In this document: piece after piece, positions 22,501-34,259 of the stretch | Layout: each line of letters starts with the position of its first letter | Position numbering within the stretch: the first letter of the stretch is position 1 | From: Branchiostoma floridae | Lineage: Eukaryota; Chordata; Leptocardii; Amphioxiformes; Branchiostomatidae | Assembly: GCF_000003815.2 (NCBI RefSeq) | Contig: NC_049985.1 | Span: 18,956,897-19,020,896, forward strand | Length of the DNA: 64,000 bases | Reading direction: 5' to 3' | Translations under genes and position numbers: made by a program | The notes under the pieces: generated by a model | What the model saw: the letters and a program-made list of their open reading frames with translations, nothing else | Told to the model about the DNA's origin: nothing | The model's database searches: none

Positions 22501-25500
22501 CAGAAGGCCCAAAAGGAGTCCATACAGTATTTTAGCCTATTTTCGAATTTTAGCAGGAAAATGTAAGTAACATTTTATATTGGTGAGACAGTTGTAGGTT
22601 GCAGATGTTCAGATTCGGCAAAAAAACAAGGTTTTAGTTAATTTTTTCGACCTGTGCTGACCCATAATTTGAAGTGGTCAGTCCCTAAAATGATGTCATG
22701 GAAAGGCAAGATGGCGGAAGTTTTGACCGCTGAAATATCTTGCGCTGGTCAGAAAGTTTAGATATTAGACTTTGGGACACTTGAGATAGCGGGCTGCTGT
22801 GTGGGGTGAGTTCTTATGACCTGGAATGTTCACGGATGAGATTATGAGACCCTGAACTTGCTAATTTTTACATTATCGCCTATACAGATTTCCATTAGTG
22901 TTCACTGCTCTTATACAAGGGGAATTCAAAAGCTATTTCCTCCGACTTACTTCCGGTATTAGTCCGAGTGAAGATATCCCCCAACAACTCACGAACGTCT
23001 TGTTGCGGCTTCATGCCATCCACTGCTGTATCTGAAAGGCGTTAACAGGTGAGGCTTATATTCAATAAGGCAATATGTTTATATATATACATATATATTC
23101 AATAAGGTGTTCAGATCTTGACAGGATCTAAGCAGCCTGACTGACAGATGTTAGTCAATGGTCTATATATTTCAATTTTAGGATAGCGTTGGTGAAGCAT
23201 ACCTGATGAATTTTGTTCAGGAAGGGGGAGAGATAGGAAATACCTTTTCGGTAGTCAACCAAGCAATAATCTAAAAAACAATAGAATACAAATTCAAATC
23301 TACAATTTTGTCTGAAGCTTTTGATCAGATAATGATGGGCAGAAGGAATGCAATTTTGGGGCTTTGATTCGTGATACAAGGGCAATTCAAAAGCTATTTC
23401 CTCCGACTTACTTCCGGTATTATCCCGAGTGAAGATATCCCCCAACAACTCACGAACGTCTTGTTGCTGCTTCATGCCATCCACTGCTGTATCTGAAAGG
23501 CGTTAACTGTTGAGGCTTATATGTAATAAGGCAATATGTTAATACAAAGTAAACTTGATTGTCTACAGATATCCGACTGTCAAGATCGATACGAATTACC
23601 ATGTGTGTTTCTGACAGAATTGCCATTAAAGTAAGCTTAGTCTGCCAGCAAAGTTTTGCCCTTCAAAATGCAGGAAATGGCGTTTAAGAGGTTCAATATT
23701 TCAAATTTCCCGGGGGAACATGCCCCCTAGGATTGTCGCGCCACCGGCGCTACAAGTGCTGAAAGTTCTGTAAGCAAACGTTTGCCCCATCACCCCCCCC
23801 CCCAATAAAAAATATGCTGCCGCCGCCACTGCCCAGTGACAGTCTTATGGTTCTGGTAGTAAGGTCTGACTTAGCCTGGTTACCAAACCCCAGCCCGATC
23901 TCAAGTATCTATCGTGCAGGGGTCTGGCCGGATGGGATAGGAACTCTTCTCAATTTTGCACCTTATAGTGGGCAAAAAACCCCACCAATAGAACAACACA
24001 GGATCAGCAGGAGGTAATTACACCCCTGCCATGATTGGTTAAAGACCCCCAACTGTACTTTTTGAATCCATAACGTAGCTGATTCGCTACTGTGATAGCC
24101 TGCTGACCAACTGTGGTGTGTTGTAGCTGGCTACCTGTGGTGAGAGTGGTCATCAATCCTAGGTTCTCCTCCCACTGATCAACGGGCCTTCGAGAACCTT
24201 TCTACAGCCATGTTGCCAGACCCCAACACGAAAGATATATCTTGAGGTTGGGGTATGGAATCCAGGCTAGGTCTGACTGACTATTTAGTCCATGGGCCAG
24301 AGGAAAAATCGGTACCTCCGGGGTGGCAAATTCTCATTGTTATTTTTTAATAGCAGAAGGCCTGTGGCATATATTCTGATGTGATAGCCATTCTGGTATG
24401 GTAGCTTTCTACCGGCTATCAGCCTTCAAACCTATCACCACCTAAATGATTCGGAAATTTCATGGCTTAAACAGTGGGGATTGGCAAAAAATTAAACATC
24501 AATATTTTTCCATGTAAATTCACAGGCTACTTAAACCCGCTAAGCGGATCATAAAAATATCAATTGATTTTCGAAATCATGATTCAACACAAAATTATGA
24601 CCACCTAAAATCGGATTTTTTAGTGATTTTCTCGTCAAAAATATATACTTTACTTTCCAATATCGTGCATTAATTCACATTACATATGGGGCCTTGCCTG
24701 ATGAGTTAGACTTACCGTCCGTATCGTGCGCTGCATATCAAACTTTAAATGATCAAAATCCGTCAACAAAATATGGAGATATGAATGTGTGAACAATGAC
24801 ACACCTGCCAGCTTGTAGTGACAATATCGTTGGTAAGGCCGTTGCTAAGGCTGTTGCTAAGGAGGTTTCAGATCGTACTCCACAACAAAACTGATACAAA
24901 GAACTAACTTTTCTGTAGTATTTTCTCTTGTTATCCAGTAGAAGTATGAGGAATAGAGTTGAAATGTTGAACGTTTGACAGATGCAGAAATATGTTTTTA
25001 CGTCATTTCTTTCAGAATCATTAGGCCATGTTGATTTGATTATATGGATGACATCCTCTGTGAACTCCAAAATTGATGCGAGTGAGCGAATAAAAAAAAG
25101 TTTGGCCCCCCCAAAAAAGTTGCCTTCAGTATGAAATCAAAGGATCCAGGAAGGTTGATCACAGGACTAAACACACATAGTATGGTATATCATCAGTTAG
25201 GTGTAGGGACCTGTACATCATACGGGTGCAAAACATTGTTTTTCTTCTTGGACCAATCCGAAAAAAAACAGACCTGAAAAAAAAAATCAGAGGAACAGGT
25301 TTCGCCAATTACAAAATGGACACACTGTCGACAGGCATTTGGGGTCTTACCGGGGGCCAAGAAGATAACAAGAGCGAAGTCAAGTAGAGCTTATAGTCAA
25401 TTGTACCAAGTTTCTACAGTCAAAGGTACAAATACAGCTTTATTACATGGAGATGGGATATTAAAATGCCAGTGGGAGTCCAATAATCCACCAAAGAGAT

Positions 25501-28500
25501 TCCTTTGTAGCAAAACTGACCATTTACCATTGTTTTGAGTATTGCCAATTCTCAAGTTTCCACAGACAATCAGGTCCAGGTTCAGGTCCGGACCTGAAAA
25601 TGATCCTCTGGACCTGAATTTTCTGTACTGGTACCTCCCCCTACAAACAATAGATTTTTTTTGTTCTGTCCTTCCACATCTTATTCTTTGACTTTAGATT
25701 TATTTTGACAGTCGATGGCATTGGTTATCTGTTTTCTGATAGTTTTTTTTTCAATCTATGGTATATATGTGCTCATTTTACAGCTGCTTTGCACAATTTA
25801 TTGTGTGGTCGAAAACTTTTTTTTTGAAATGGCCGAAAATCGGTGCGAGCGCGGATGTCATCCATATAATCAAATCAACATGGCCTTAGCAAAAAATAAA
25901 AATAGATGAATAAAACTGTTGCTAAGGCCGTTGCTAAGGGTGTACTCAGTTATGTTTCAAGCAAAGAACAGCAGGGAGTCAAGTTCTCTGACACATCATT
26001 TTGCTCCTGTCATCTTGTAAATCATACTTAACAGTGAAAAATATCATAACTGATTAGAAATGTTAATTTGGGCTCTACATGGGGGATATGAGGATACCTG
26101 AAAATGAATTACCTTGATTTTACAATTTTTTATTTGTGCTCTTTAACGTCATTAAGTAGGTACCTAACTAGATCAATGCGTATATCTAGTATATCGTACA
26201 CAATGAAAAAGGCTCTGTATGGGGGTTACCAGCACCCACATATGTGACGCCGTTTAATACATAGGACACGTGGATGCAGGACTACGTCATGCATATTGAA
26301 AATATATCTAGAAACAAGACATTATGACAGCTATGTGTGGTTTTCACACAGGCTCACAGCTTCACAAAAAGTCTCCAGAACTTACCCCCATCACTACCTG
26401 ATTTATCATGTTCCCGAACCCCCAAAAGCCATGAAGTACCCTGATATGGCTCGTTTTATACTGTACATTTATTTATTTTCACGGGGATAAAATTTCACGG
26501 TAGGAACGGAAAGGATTGTTTCGCGGTGTTTTAAGTTCGCGGTTGAAACGATATCGTAGTACACGCCGGGACCCTTACTGACCACAAGTCGGAGACCATG
26601 ATGGCACATGACCTCGAAATTTTTATCACGTCTCGAACGGACTCCTAGTATCTATGCAAATGGTGGAGCAGGGCCTCTAGCGTGCCATAGGGTATCGAGT
26701 TTACTACACGATAGCAACACATTCCCATTAGATCTCCTTCTGATTCAATTCCAACAGTATAGTCATCATATCTAGTTACGTTTATGATATTGATTATGAA
26801 GTAGAAATTGTTTAAAAGGGTTAGATCGTCTTTATTTCTTCTAAGTGACGTAATGCGTAACTCCAAAGCATGGCTTTTAGCCAAGTAAGCGTTGAGATCT
26901 AACAGATATACATGTGTGTGACTGGTTTTGACATGTTCAACACTGATAATGATCTGTTAAACAAACATTCATGCCATGAATATTTGTGCACTGGCTGTTC
27001 CTGGCACGGCAATGGTCATGGTCATGGGACAAAATAGTAAACATTTGCTACCTGCATACCGTCGCTGTAGCATGTCTCCCGGTCGGTTCTGCTTTTGTAT
27101 GTTGTAATGTTTACATAAATAAGCACGGTACGGGCCATGCTGGGGTGACGGTAAAGGTGCGCTCCCACTAGACTAGCGTCACGCTTGAGTCGCTTCGGGG
27201 TTCGACAACGCAGACTCAACCCCACGGAACCTAGAGGTGACGCGAGCGAATCTAGAGGTGACACAAGCAAGCACGACGGTTTTTTGAAAGTTAAAAAATA
27301 AGTGGCAAGATGCCCCAAGAGTGACACAACAGTGACACAACAGTGACACCAACATGCTTTCAACAGTATCAAGGTTATATTTTGGCTATTTTGCACCAAG
27401 TATCAAAAGTGAACATCCTTTTATTACTGAAAAGCTATTTTGGATACATTTTGGATATCATTTTACAGCGGTTTATGATTCAGTTATACCCCCTTTCCAC
27501 TAGGACGGCGCTCTCGCCGCGCTCTCTCTGCGACATTTAGAATTTGACAGATCGCTCAACGAATTGTATAGAAAAGAAACTATTTTTTTACACTTTGTGT
27601 GTTTTGCTGTCCTCTCAGTCACACTTTGATATGCTGTATGATATACTCAGTATGACATCAAATTAAGGTTACACATATCCTATTTAGGTCGCAGTGTGAG
27701 CGCAGCGCGATCGCCGTCTAGTGGAAAGGGGGCCTTACAACAGTGAGATTTCCACAAAACCTATTCAGACTTACTTGAAAATATCTTAGTCTTATTTGAT
27801 GGGAAGTAGGCCAGAATTCTATAATTGTAAACACCAAATAAGTAACTGGTTTATCGATTCATAAACCCACAGATGTGGAGAAACAGATTATCATACAACG
27901 ATGAAAAATAAATCATATATATGTTGGATGATAACGTTTGCTTTTGAGTTTGCTTTACAAGCAATATGTAATCATCACTGGTAGCCTGCCACCAAACTTG
28001 CAAGCATTCCTTGTTTTTCTTCCCTGTTTAGAAGTATTATATAGACTTAGACATTAATAGTTTGGCAAGCCATCCACAGACAGTGAAAATACTCCGCGTC
28101 ACAAAAAACGTATGTAATAACAAACTTTTTCATTTGTGACATTTGAAAATTGTTCAATAAACCTATAAACATACATCAATACAGATACTTGGTGCAAAAC
28201 ACATAATTAATCGAGTCAAATCTGGTCTAAGGTTTGTGTCCGTTCATTGGGTCACTTCTTTTACTGTAACTGTAAAAGTCTTTCAAGGTTATTATATAAC
28301 ATATGTAACATATTATTCATCATCAGAAGGAAAAGTATTTCATCATAAATCTCATTTTGAGGCATCTTCATCATTTTACAGTGAATTTTCATAAAATGAC
28401 AACTCTGCGATTTGGCTGGAGTCTTGGTAAGCCATAAAAGGAACATTTTTCATTGTGTACGATATAATAGGCATACGCAGCGATTTAGTTAGGTATCTAT

Positions 28501-30906
28501 TAAAAGACGTTAAAGAGCAAAAATAAAATGTGTAAAATCAAGGTAATTCATTTTCAGGTATCCTCATATCCCTCATGTAGAGCCCAGATTAACAATTCCA
28601 ATCAATTATGATATTTTTTTACAGTTAAGTATGATTTACAAGATGACAGGAGCTTAATCACGTGTCAGAAAACTAAACTCCCTGCTTTTCTTTGCTTGAA
28701 ACAGAACTGAGTACATCCTTAGCAACGGCCTTATCAACAGTTTTGCTAATGATTCTGAAAGAAAATAACGTACAACATATTTCTGCATCTGTTAAACGTT
28801 GAACATTACAACACTATTCCTCATATTTCTACTGAGGTAATCAGAGCAACATACTACAGAAAAGTTAGTTCTTTGTATCAGTTTTGTTGTGGAGTACGAT
28901 CTGAAACCTCCTTAGCAACAGCCTTAGCAACGGCCTTACCAACGATATTGTCACTACAAGCTGGCAGGTGTGTCATTGTTCACACATTCATATCTCCGTA
29001 TTTTGTCGACGGGTTTCGATCATTTAAAGTTTGATATGCAGTGCATGATACGGACGGTAAGTCTAACTCATCAGGCAAGGCCCCATAGGTAATGTGAATT
29101 AATGCACGATATTGGAAAGCAAAGTATATATTTTTGACGAGAAAATCACTAAAAAATACGATTTTAGGTGGTTATAATTTTGTGTTGAATCATGATATTT
29201 ATGATCCTCTTAGCGGGTTTAAGTAGCCTGTGAATTTTCATGGAAAAATATTGATGTTTAATTTTTTGCCCCTCCCCACTGTTTAAGCGATGAAATTTCC
29301 GGATCATTTAGGTGGTGATAGGTTTGAAGGCTGATAGCCGGTAGAAAGCTACCATACCAGAATGGCTATCACATCAAAATATATGCCACAGGCCTTCTAC
29401 TATTAAAAAATAACAATGAGAATTTGCCACCCTAGAGGGTACCGATATTTGAAATTTGGGGTCCTGGCCCATGGACTAATTGTCACCAGAAGGTGTTCAG
29501 ACACTGCCCGGGTTTAAGCAGCCTGACTGAAGGATGTTAGTGAATGGTCTATATATTTTAATGTTAAAATAGCGTTGGTGAAGGATTCCTTATGAATTTT
29601 ATTCAGGAGGGGGGTGACAGGAAAAACCTTTCCGATAGTCGACCAAGCAAGAATCTATAAAACTATAGAATATCATTTCAATTCTACAATTTCATCTGAG
29701 CTTTTGATCAGAATATGATGGGCAGAAGGAATCCAATATTTAGGCTTTGATACCTTATACAAGGGCAATTCAAAACTATTTCCTACGACTTACTTCCGGT
29801 ATTTCTTCGAGTAAAGATATCCCCCAACAACTCACGAACGTCTTGTTGCGGCTTCATGCCATCCACTGCGGTATCTGAAAGGCGGTAACTGGTGAGGCTT
29901 ACATTACAATAAGGCAATATAGTAATTAAAAGTAAACTTCATTGTGTGGGGATTTGTAACTGTTAAAATCAATAAGAATTGCAATATTTCAATGTATTCA
30001 AGTACCTTTCTTCAATACAAAAATTTTTAAACTTTGGAATATCACTTCACTATAAATCTAAGTTAATCTGAAGCTGTTAAATAAATTATATCTGACATGG
30101 GTAATTCAATGTTTAGGCTTCGCGATTAGATAACGCCGATATACTTCCGGTATTACCTGGAATGATGCGGTCCCCTGGTCCTTGAGGAAGTTCTCGTTGC
30201 TGCTCTTCAGGCGGCTCCGTGTTATCCACTGCTGTGTGTGGAAGACAGTAGATAGTAAGGCTAATACTTCAAAGGTGAATAGTTAAGTAGAAATATTGAG
30301 TTGTGTATTGAATATTTTAAAACTGCCAAAGAACCCTAGCCCTTCTGACCAATATTAGTTACCTTCAAGGATCCGAAGAATCCTGTTCTCCAGGTCGGCC
30401 ACTAAATCTGCCTGCTTCTGGTTCCTCTCAGCTAATACATAATAAGGACGATGAGTGAGGTTTAATGTAATAAAAGCCGCATCACGGGATCTCCTTCATA
30501 TTGATTGTGAATGACATGTTGTAGAAAATAAAGATGCTTGGAACAGATGCTACTTTTCTTATGCGATTTTAACCAATTGTTACATTTGGGGCGTTGACCA
30601 CATTTCAATGCAGATGGCAACACATGGTGACCACGGTATACTATTTTCTTTGCAAAAAATTATCAATTGACTTTTTATTGCATTTCTTGGCACACAATAT
30701 GACTAACAAAGTGTCATGGAAAGCCTCTTAACAACAAAGTATCACCATTGGATAATTCATGACCAAGAGATCTACCTATCACAGTATTAAGTACACAGGT
30801 AAGATGTTTACACTTTCCTTAAATGTAAACGTATTTGAAACTGACCTGGACTTGAAGCAGCAAGAAGTACCGCGCATCCAAGGAAGATGACAGCGAGGAC
30901 ACCCAT
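19573..30906 (-). CDS. secreted GON-domain protein (copy A), ten exons, ~403 aa
   Basis: Minus-strand exons: 30906-30846, 30431-30363, 30231-30145, 29874-29794, 23492-23412, 23031-22951, 21421-21177, 20992-20881, 20550-20360 and 19776-19573 (with stop). They join in frame at GT/AG sites. The start MGVLAVIFLGCAVLLAASSP is a clear signal peptide. A short helical exon (ERNQKQADLVADLENRIL) follows, then one diverged and three near-identical 27-codon exons (NTAVDGMKPQQDVRELLGDIFTR type), then a full GON domain with DGEYTLF, YCHDM...EFLSLPSGP, GHAGDCYSW, FKVDLTGTEL and RCGGWCGHCWP. It is probably an extracellular-matrix or secreted lectin-like protein; that role is inferred. The acceptor of the third exon could lie three bases further in. 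No metalloprotease or thrombospondin repeats are present. Confidence 0.82.
20275..21425 (-). repeat. tandem genomic duplication, GON exons copy A
   Basis: Partner of 18181-19330. The first GON exon diverges most (offset grows to 2095, with local substitutions), whereas exons 2 and 3 and both introns are almost identical. Confidence 0.92.
21430..22099. other. intron sequence, nothing recognised
   Basis: Intron of the GON-domain gene between the last 27-codon exon and the first GON exon. A short A-run is present. No repeat family was recognised in this part. Confidence 0.4.
22100..22370. mobile_element. dispersed repeat with gaccgggctttt head and tgacgtcat core
   Basis: Starts near ttaacactattcagaccgg and contains ggcccgcccctt, atgacgtcatca and ttttggctagaacc. 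The same order of blocks recurs at 59405-59650, and the head alone at 53785-53900. It lies inside the GON-gene intron. Class unknown. Confidence 0.6.
23097..23520 (-). repeat. intron-plus-exon duplication unit (copy 1)
   Basis: Collinear with 29487-29900: the exon (23412-23492) and ~310 bp of adjacent intron share landmarks such as gcagcctgactga, aatggtctatatatt, agcgttggtgaag and gatgggcagaaggaat. A third exon copy lies at 22951-23031. This shows that the 27-codon repeats arose by genomic segment duplication. Confidence 0.85.
23872..24280. mobile_element. palindrome-type MITE with agcctggttacc ends
   Basis: The left part (agcctggttaccaaacccca, cgatctcaagtatctatcgt, gcaggggtctggc) is the reverse complement of the right part of the related copy at 45350-45550. 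The segment gattcgctactgtgatagcctgctgacc at about 24081 matches about 45357 directly. Exact ends are uncertain. Confidence 0.6.
25024..25885. mobile_element. 862-bp nested element, 33-bp perfect TIRs, TTA duplication
   Basis: Begins ggccatgttgatttgatta and ends with its reverse complement. The TIRs are 25024-25056 and 25853-25885. TTA flanks both sides (25021-25023 and 25886-25888). The opposite arm of the host element has the uninterrupted site (gctaatgattctgaaag on the plus strand) with a single copy. A 3-bp TTA/TAA duplication fits PIF/Harbinger-type MITEs. No transposase is inside. Confidence 0.88.
27487..27734. mobile_element. 248-bp MITE, ccccctttccactag termini
   Basis: The left end has ccccctttccactag and the right end has ctagtggaaaggggg, with gcgatcgccgtc/gacggcgctctcgc extending the pairing imperfectly. 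TTA flanks both sides (27484-27486 and 27735-27737). Size and terminal style match the MITE at 44400-44646. Confidence 0.8.
29487..29900 (-). repeat. intron-plus-exon duplication unit (copy 2)
   Basis: Partner of 23097-23520, carrying exon 29794-29874. The ~5.2-kb inverted-arm element lies between the two copies. Confidence 0.85.
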
Positions 30907-30909
30907 GTT

Positions 30910-31960
30910 GGGTTTTCTTCTCTTCTCTGAAGTAGGATCAAACTTTTAATTAGTACATAAAGAGAATAGGACCATTTTAGATACCTCCTAATAACGCATG
31001 GTAACAGCAGTAGACCCTGATATTTTTAGATCCTAATCAATATCAAATACACAGTTAACAGTACTAATAGTCCGACATATACAGCACAAAATCATGGTGG
31101 TCGTTTGCTAGGTTGACTTTCCACTGTAAAGCAGTGTATCAGGTTACCGGAGCTCCCCCACGCTCCCAGGGGAACTCGGGTAACTGGATCATCTTTCAAA
31201 ACATCCTCATAGTTAGAAAAGCAACGTGTCTCGCCGACATCAAATGGAAAGTAGCAGTGTGTGTACCTCTAATAAAAAATTTGTATTTTCGGTGAAATAT
31301 ATGACTAACCTTAATGTGGTATTTGTTTTGTTTATCTACCAAACACCCTTCGTAAATCAATCAAGTTGGTATATTTCAGACAATGTTGCGACAAGATGGT
31401 GAAGAGCACGTACCGTCATTTAGAAAAGGTTTTTGGTGGACAAAAAAGCAAACAAATACAATAACAAAATTGGTCATAAATTCAAATCTTTTATGTCATA
31501 TACGTAGTGACTGATCAAACTTTCTGTCTTTGTGTCTGAATTTTCAAACTTTAACTTCGATATATTATTCCAGCCAAAATAAGATCGAAACCCGATTTTT
31601 TTTTCTTTCACGCTCAAAGACCCGTGGTTCAAAACTGCCTCAATATTAAAAAAAAATCCTTTAGACACAAATCTAAAGATTTTTGTTGTCGTTATTTTAA
31701 GCCTTGAAATATTTATTTGTTCGCGTTTTGTAAGTGATCTGAATATCTTGTTTCGCCGTATGTTAAGTCGCGGTGATAGGGACATGAGGTAATTGATAAG
31801 TGATGTAATATTCAAGGTCACTATAATGACTGTAACGATGTAATTATATCTCTGTTATATACTTTGTCCGACCCTTGCCTCTTCCCTCGTGACCTCAATA
31901 AAAGCGGCCTGCAGTTCTCAAAGAATTTCCCAATGATAGCAACAATTGGGTGGTATGCTA
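30910..31960. other. upstream region of the GON-domain gene
   Basis: Just upstream of the start codon on the minus strand, ctacttcag|AGAAG looks like an acceptor, which suggests a leader intron. No promoter element or further exon was identified. Confidence 0.35.
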
Positions 31961-31964
31961 TATA

Positions 31965-32142
31965 CAGTCAAACCTGTCTATAGTGGCCACTCAAGGGACC
32001 GGACAAATGTGGCCACTATAGACAGGTGGCCTCTGTATAGAGGTGGTAACTTGTAGATAAAATACCCAAGGGACCGACAAAAAGTGGCCACTATGTAGAG
32101 GTGGCCCCTATGTAGAGGTGGCCCCTAATACAGGTTTGACTG
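31965..32142. mobile_element. 178-bp MITE, cagtcaaacctgt termini, TA target
   Basis: Starts CAGTCAAACCTGT, ends with ACAGGTTTGACTG, with TA at both borders. The interior repeats gtggccactatagacagg-type boxes in both orientations. A TA target fits a Tc1/mariner-mobilised MITE; this is inferred from the TA only. Confidence 0.8.
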
Positions 32143-32159
32143 TATGCGATATTACCTTA

Positions 32160-34230
32160 AGATCTTCCAACGTCTCTCCCAGTAAAGACTATCGAAAGCC
32201 TTTTTGAAATCAATAAAATTGATGAGTAATGGGGCACTTAATTCTACACATTGTTCTATGATATTTCTGAGGGCAATTATCTGGTCTATACAACCTCGGC
32301 CTTAGCGAAACCCCGCTTGTTACTGTCTCAACTTGGTATCTATGGCAGTATCAATTCTCTTGAGGAGAACTCTACAGAAGAATTTGCTGGGAATGGATAA
32401 GGGTGTAATTCCTCGCCAATTGTTACAATTGCTGAGGTCACCTTTCTTGGGGATTTTAAAAATGAGACCCTTGGACCAATCACTGGGAATCATTTCATGC
32501 TCCCAAATCTTGGCGAACATATCAGTCAGTCGAGCTTGCTAGTGGCACAGTCATCTTTCAGTAGCTCTGTCTGTAGAGAGTCAATGCCAGGTGCCTTGCC
32601 ATTTTCATTGCCTTAAAGCCGGCTTTACAATTCATGCGGACGCCGGCCGAATTTGTAGATCGGTCAGGGCTTGCCGAGTTTCAACATCGCCCGAGTATCG
32701 GCTGTATTTTTCGCTGAAAATCTGCCCCTTTACAAATGGACGGAGCCCGTCCGACGTCCGTCCAACACAAGCGATTATAATTTGTTGATGAGATTCTACT
32801 ATGTCTTGAATATGGACGAAGTCAGAACTGACTAAACTTGTAAAAAGCCAATATTTGTGTAAAATTCAATTTCTGAGTTGCGGGATATATGTAGGACATG
32901 AGTGGAGTGGACGGGCACACTGTAAACAATAATATCTACAGGAATGATGTGATACACCAATCCAAACACAAGAGGCACAAAGTGAACAGACCAGTCTTAT
33001 TCACCATAATACAATAATATTGACAAAGCTGACATCGGGCAAACCTCGGGCGAACCTTGGGCGAACCTCGAGCGAAGGTCGGCAAAGGCCGTCCGAGTTT
33101 CAGACTGGAAGCCTTTAGACATGGAGAATATATGATCTCACACATCCAAACCTATAGCAAAAAATTAATAGGAAGTACTGTCTTAGTGTCCAATTGCCTT
33201 ACATTACAAAAGGCACGCTTTTTAAAGAAAGTTCATACAGTAGTCTTCATTTATCTTATATTTCGGAACAAACTGTTTACTAAAATGAAAGCCCAAAACA
33301 CAGGCACGTGTTCAACACGGGTGTCGAATTGAATAGGTGAGTTAAAATTCTGCCGAAGCCCTCCCAAGCTCCCAACGACACCAGCATGATGCTCGCCCAA
33401 AGCACGCCCAACATATTAAAAGTCGGACGGAATATCGTCCGGTTATTGCAGGAAGCCCGAACGAGTCTGGCACGAGGTCGAAGAAACTCCGACCGAAAAA
33501 AAGAGAGTCAAAAACCGTCGGATTGCCGCCCGAGTATTGGCCAAGTCTTGTCCATTGCACGGACAAGCTCCGGTCGAGCTTCGGGCAACCCATTGACGAG
33601 CTCTCCGAGCTCAACACTCCCCGCCGAGGCCTCGCTGAAATTAAGCGCAGCTGCAAGTGCCCCGCAAACGCCGGGCGAGCTGCTAAATATCGGCCGAGGC
33701 CCGCATAATCGCCCAAACGCCGGTCATACTCCGGCCGAAAATGTCCATTTGGAGCTCGCCAACAACTCGGCCGAGCTAAATTCTTGATTTGTAAAGGGGG
33801 CTTAATGGCTGCCTCAACCTCGGCATGAGAAGGCGGACTGCTGTCGATGGTGTCATCATCAGAAGGGTCGGAGTCTATAGGTTCAGTAGGGGCTGGTCTA
33901 TTCAGTACCTCTTCAAAATATTCTACCCACGTGCTTGCTTATTCCCTTTCGGTTGTTAGCATTTTGCCCTGTTTATCTCTGATTAGAACAGAACTAGTAC
34001 TAGTGGTGTTTTGGTTATATTTTAGTGATCTTATGCACAGTGCTCAATTCCCCCCTTGATGCAGCATTTTCAGCTTCACTGGTTAATTTCTCAACATAGG
34101 CTCATTTGTCCCTACGGGCACTTCTCTTGACTTCTTTATCCTTTTTCCCTGTACTCGGCCTTAGCTTGTTGTGTCTTAGCACTGAGTAATTTGCCTTTCA
34201 AGGTTTTCCTATCGTCTATTTATATTTCAG
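32160..34230 (-). pseudogene. LINE reverse transcriptase relic (RTE-like), interrupted
   Basis: On the minus strand a decayed non-LTR ORF2 can be followed. A linker with DDRKTLKGKLLSAKTQQAKAE lies near 34220, HAEVEAAIK near 33820, WEHEMIPSDWSKGLIFKIPK and NNWRGITPLSIPSKFF near 32500-32380, then DQIIALRNIIEQ and INFIDFKKAFDSL near 32290-32180. Stops and frameshifts make it non-functional, and a TTAA-flanked element splits it. Clade is by resemblance only. Confidence 0.82.
32617..33801. mobile_element. ~1.2-kb GC-rich element with TTAA duplication inside the LINE
   Basis: TTAA at 32613-32616 and 33802-33805 flank ends AGCCGGCTTTACAA and, reversed, GCCCCCTTTACAA (one-base offset). Deleting the element and one TTAA rejoins the LINE codons E-A-A-I-K-A-M-K. 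The interior is repetitive in cgggcgaacctcggg and cggccgag motifs, which hold spurious open frames. The TIR is short and there is no transposase. Confidence 0.75.
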
Positions 34231-34257
34231 CCATACCATAGGTATGGTGAAATATAT
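34223..34257. repeat. short near-perfect palindrome
   Basis: tatatttcagccatacc followed by ggtatggtgaaatata can form a ~16-bp hairpin. It may be the end of an unrecognised MITE. No partner was found. Confidence 0.45.
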
Positions 34258-34259
34258 TG

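Larger units (their letters stand above)
24286..29475. mobile_element. ~5.2-kb element with ~1-kb inverted arms
   Basis: The left arm begins tagtccatgggccag and the right arm ends with its reverse complement. The arms stay collinear through ggtggcaaattctcattgtta, the gcctgtggcatatat block, the cgttgctaaggc block and the cgtacacaatgaaaa block: about 24286-26215 on the left, including a nested insert, and 28450-29475 on the right. The ~2.2-kb centre (26216-28450) codes for nothing recognised. A possible 3-bp ATT target duplication flanks it, but this is weak. It sits between duplicated exon units of the GON gene. Confidence 0.75.

Noticed and set aside
26216-28450. Search for a transposase in the centre of the inverted-arm element
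   Set aside because: Only short frames without motifs were found, so the element is treated as non-autonomous.
33342-33787. 124- and 133-codon frames on both strands
   Set aside because: They lie in the GC-rich repeat-filled interior of the TTAA element. Low-stop composition explains them.
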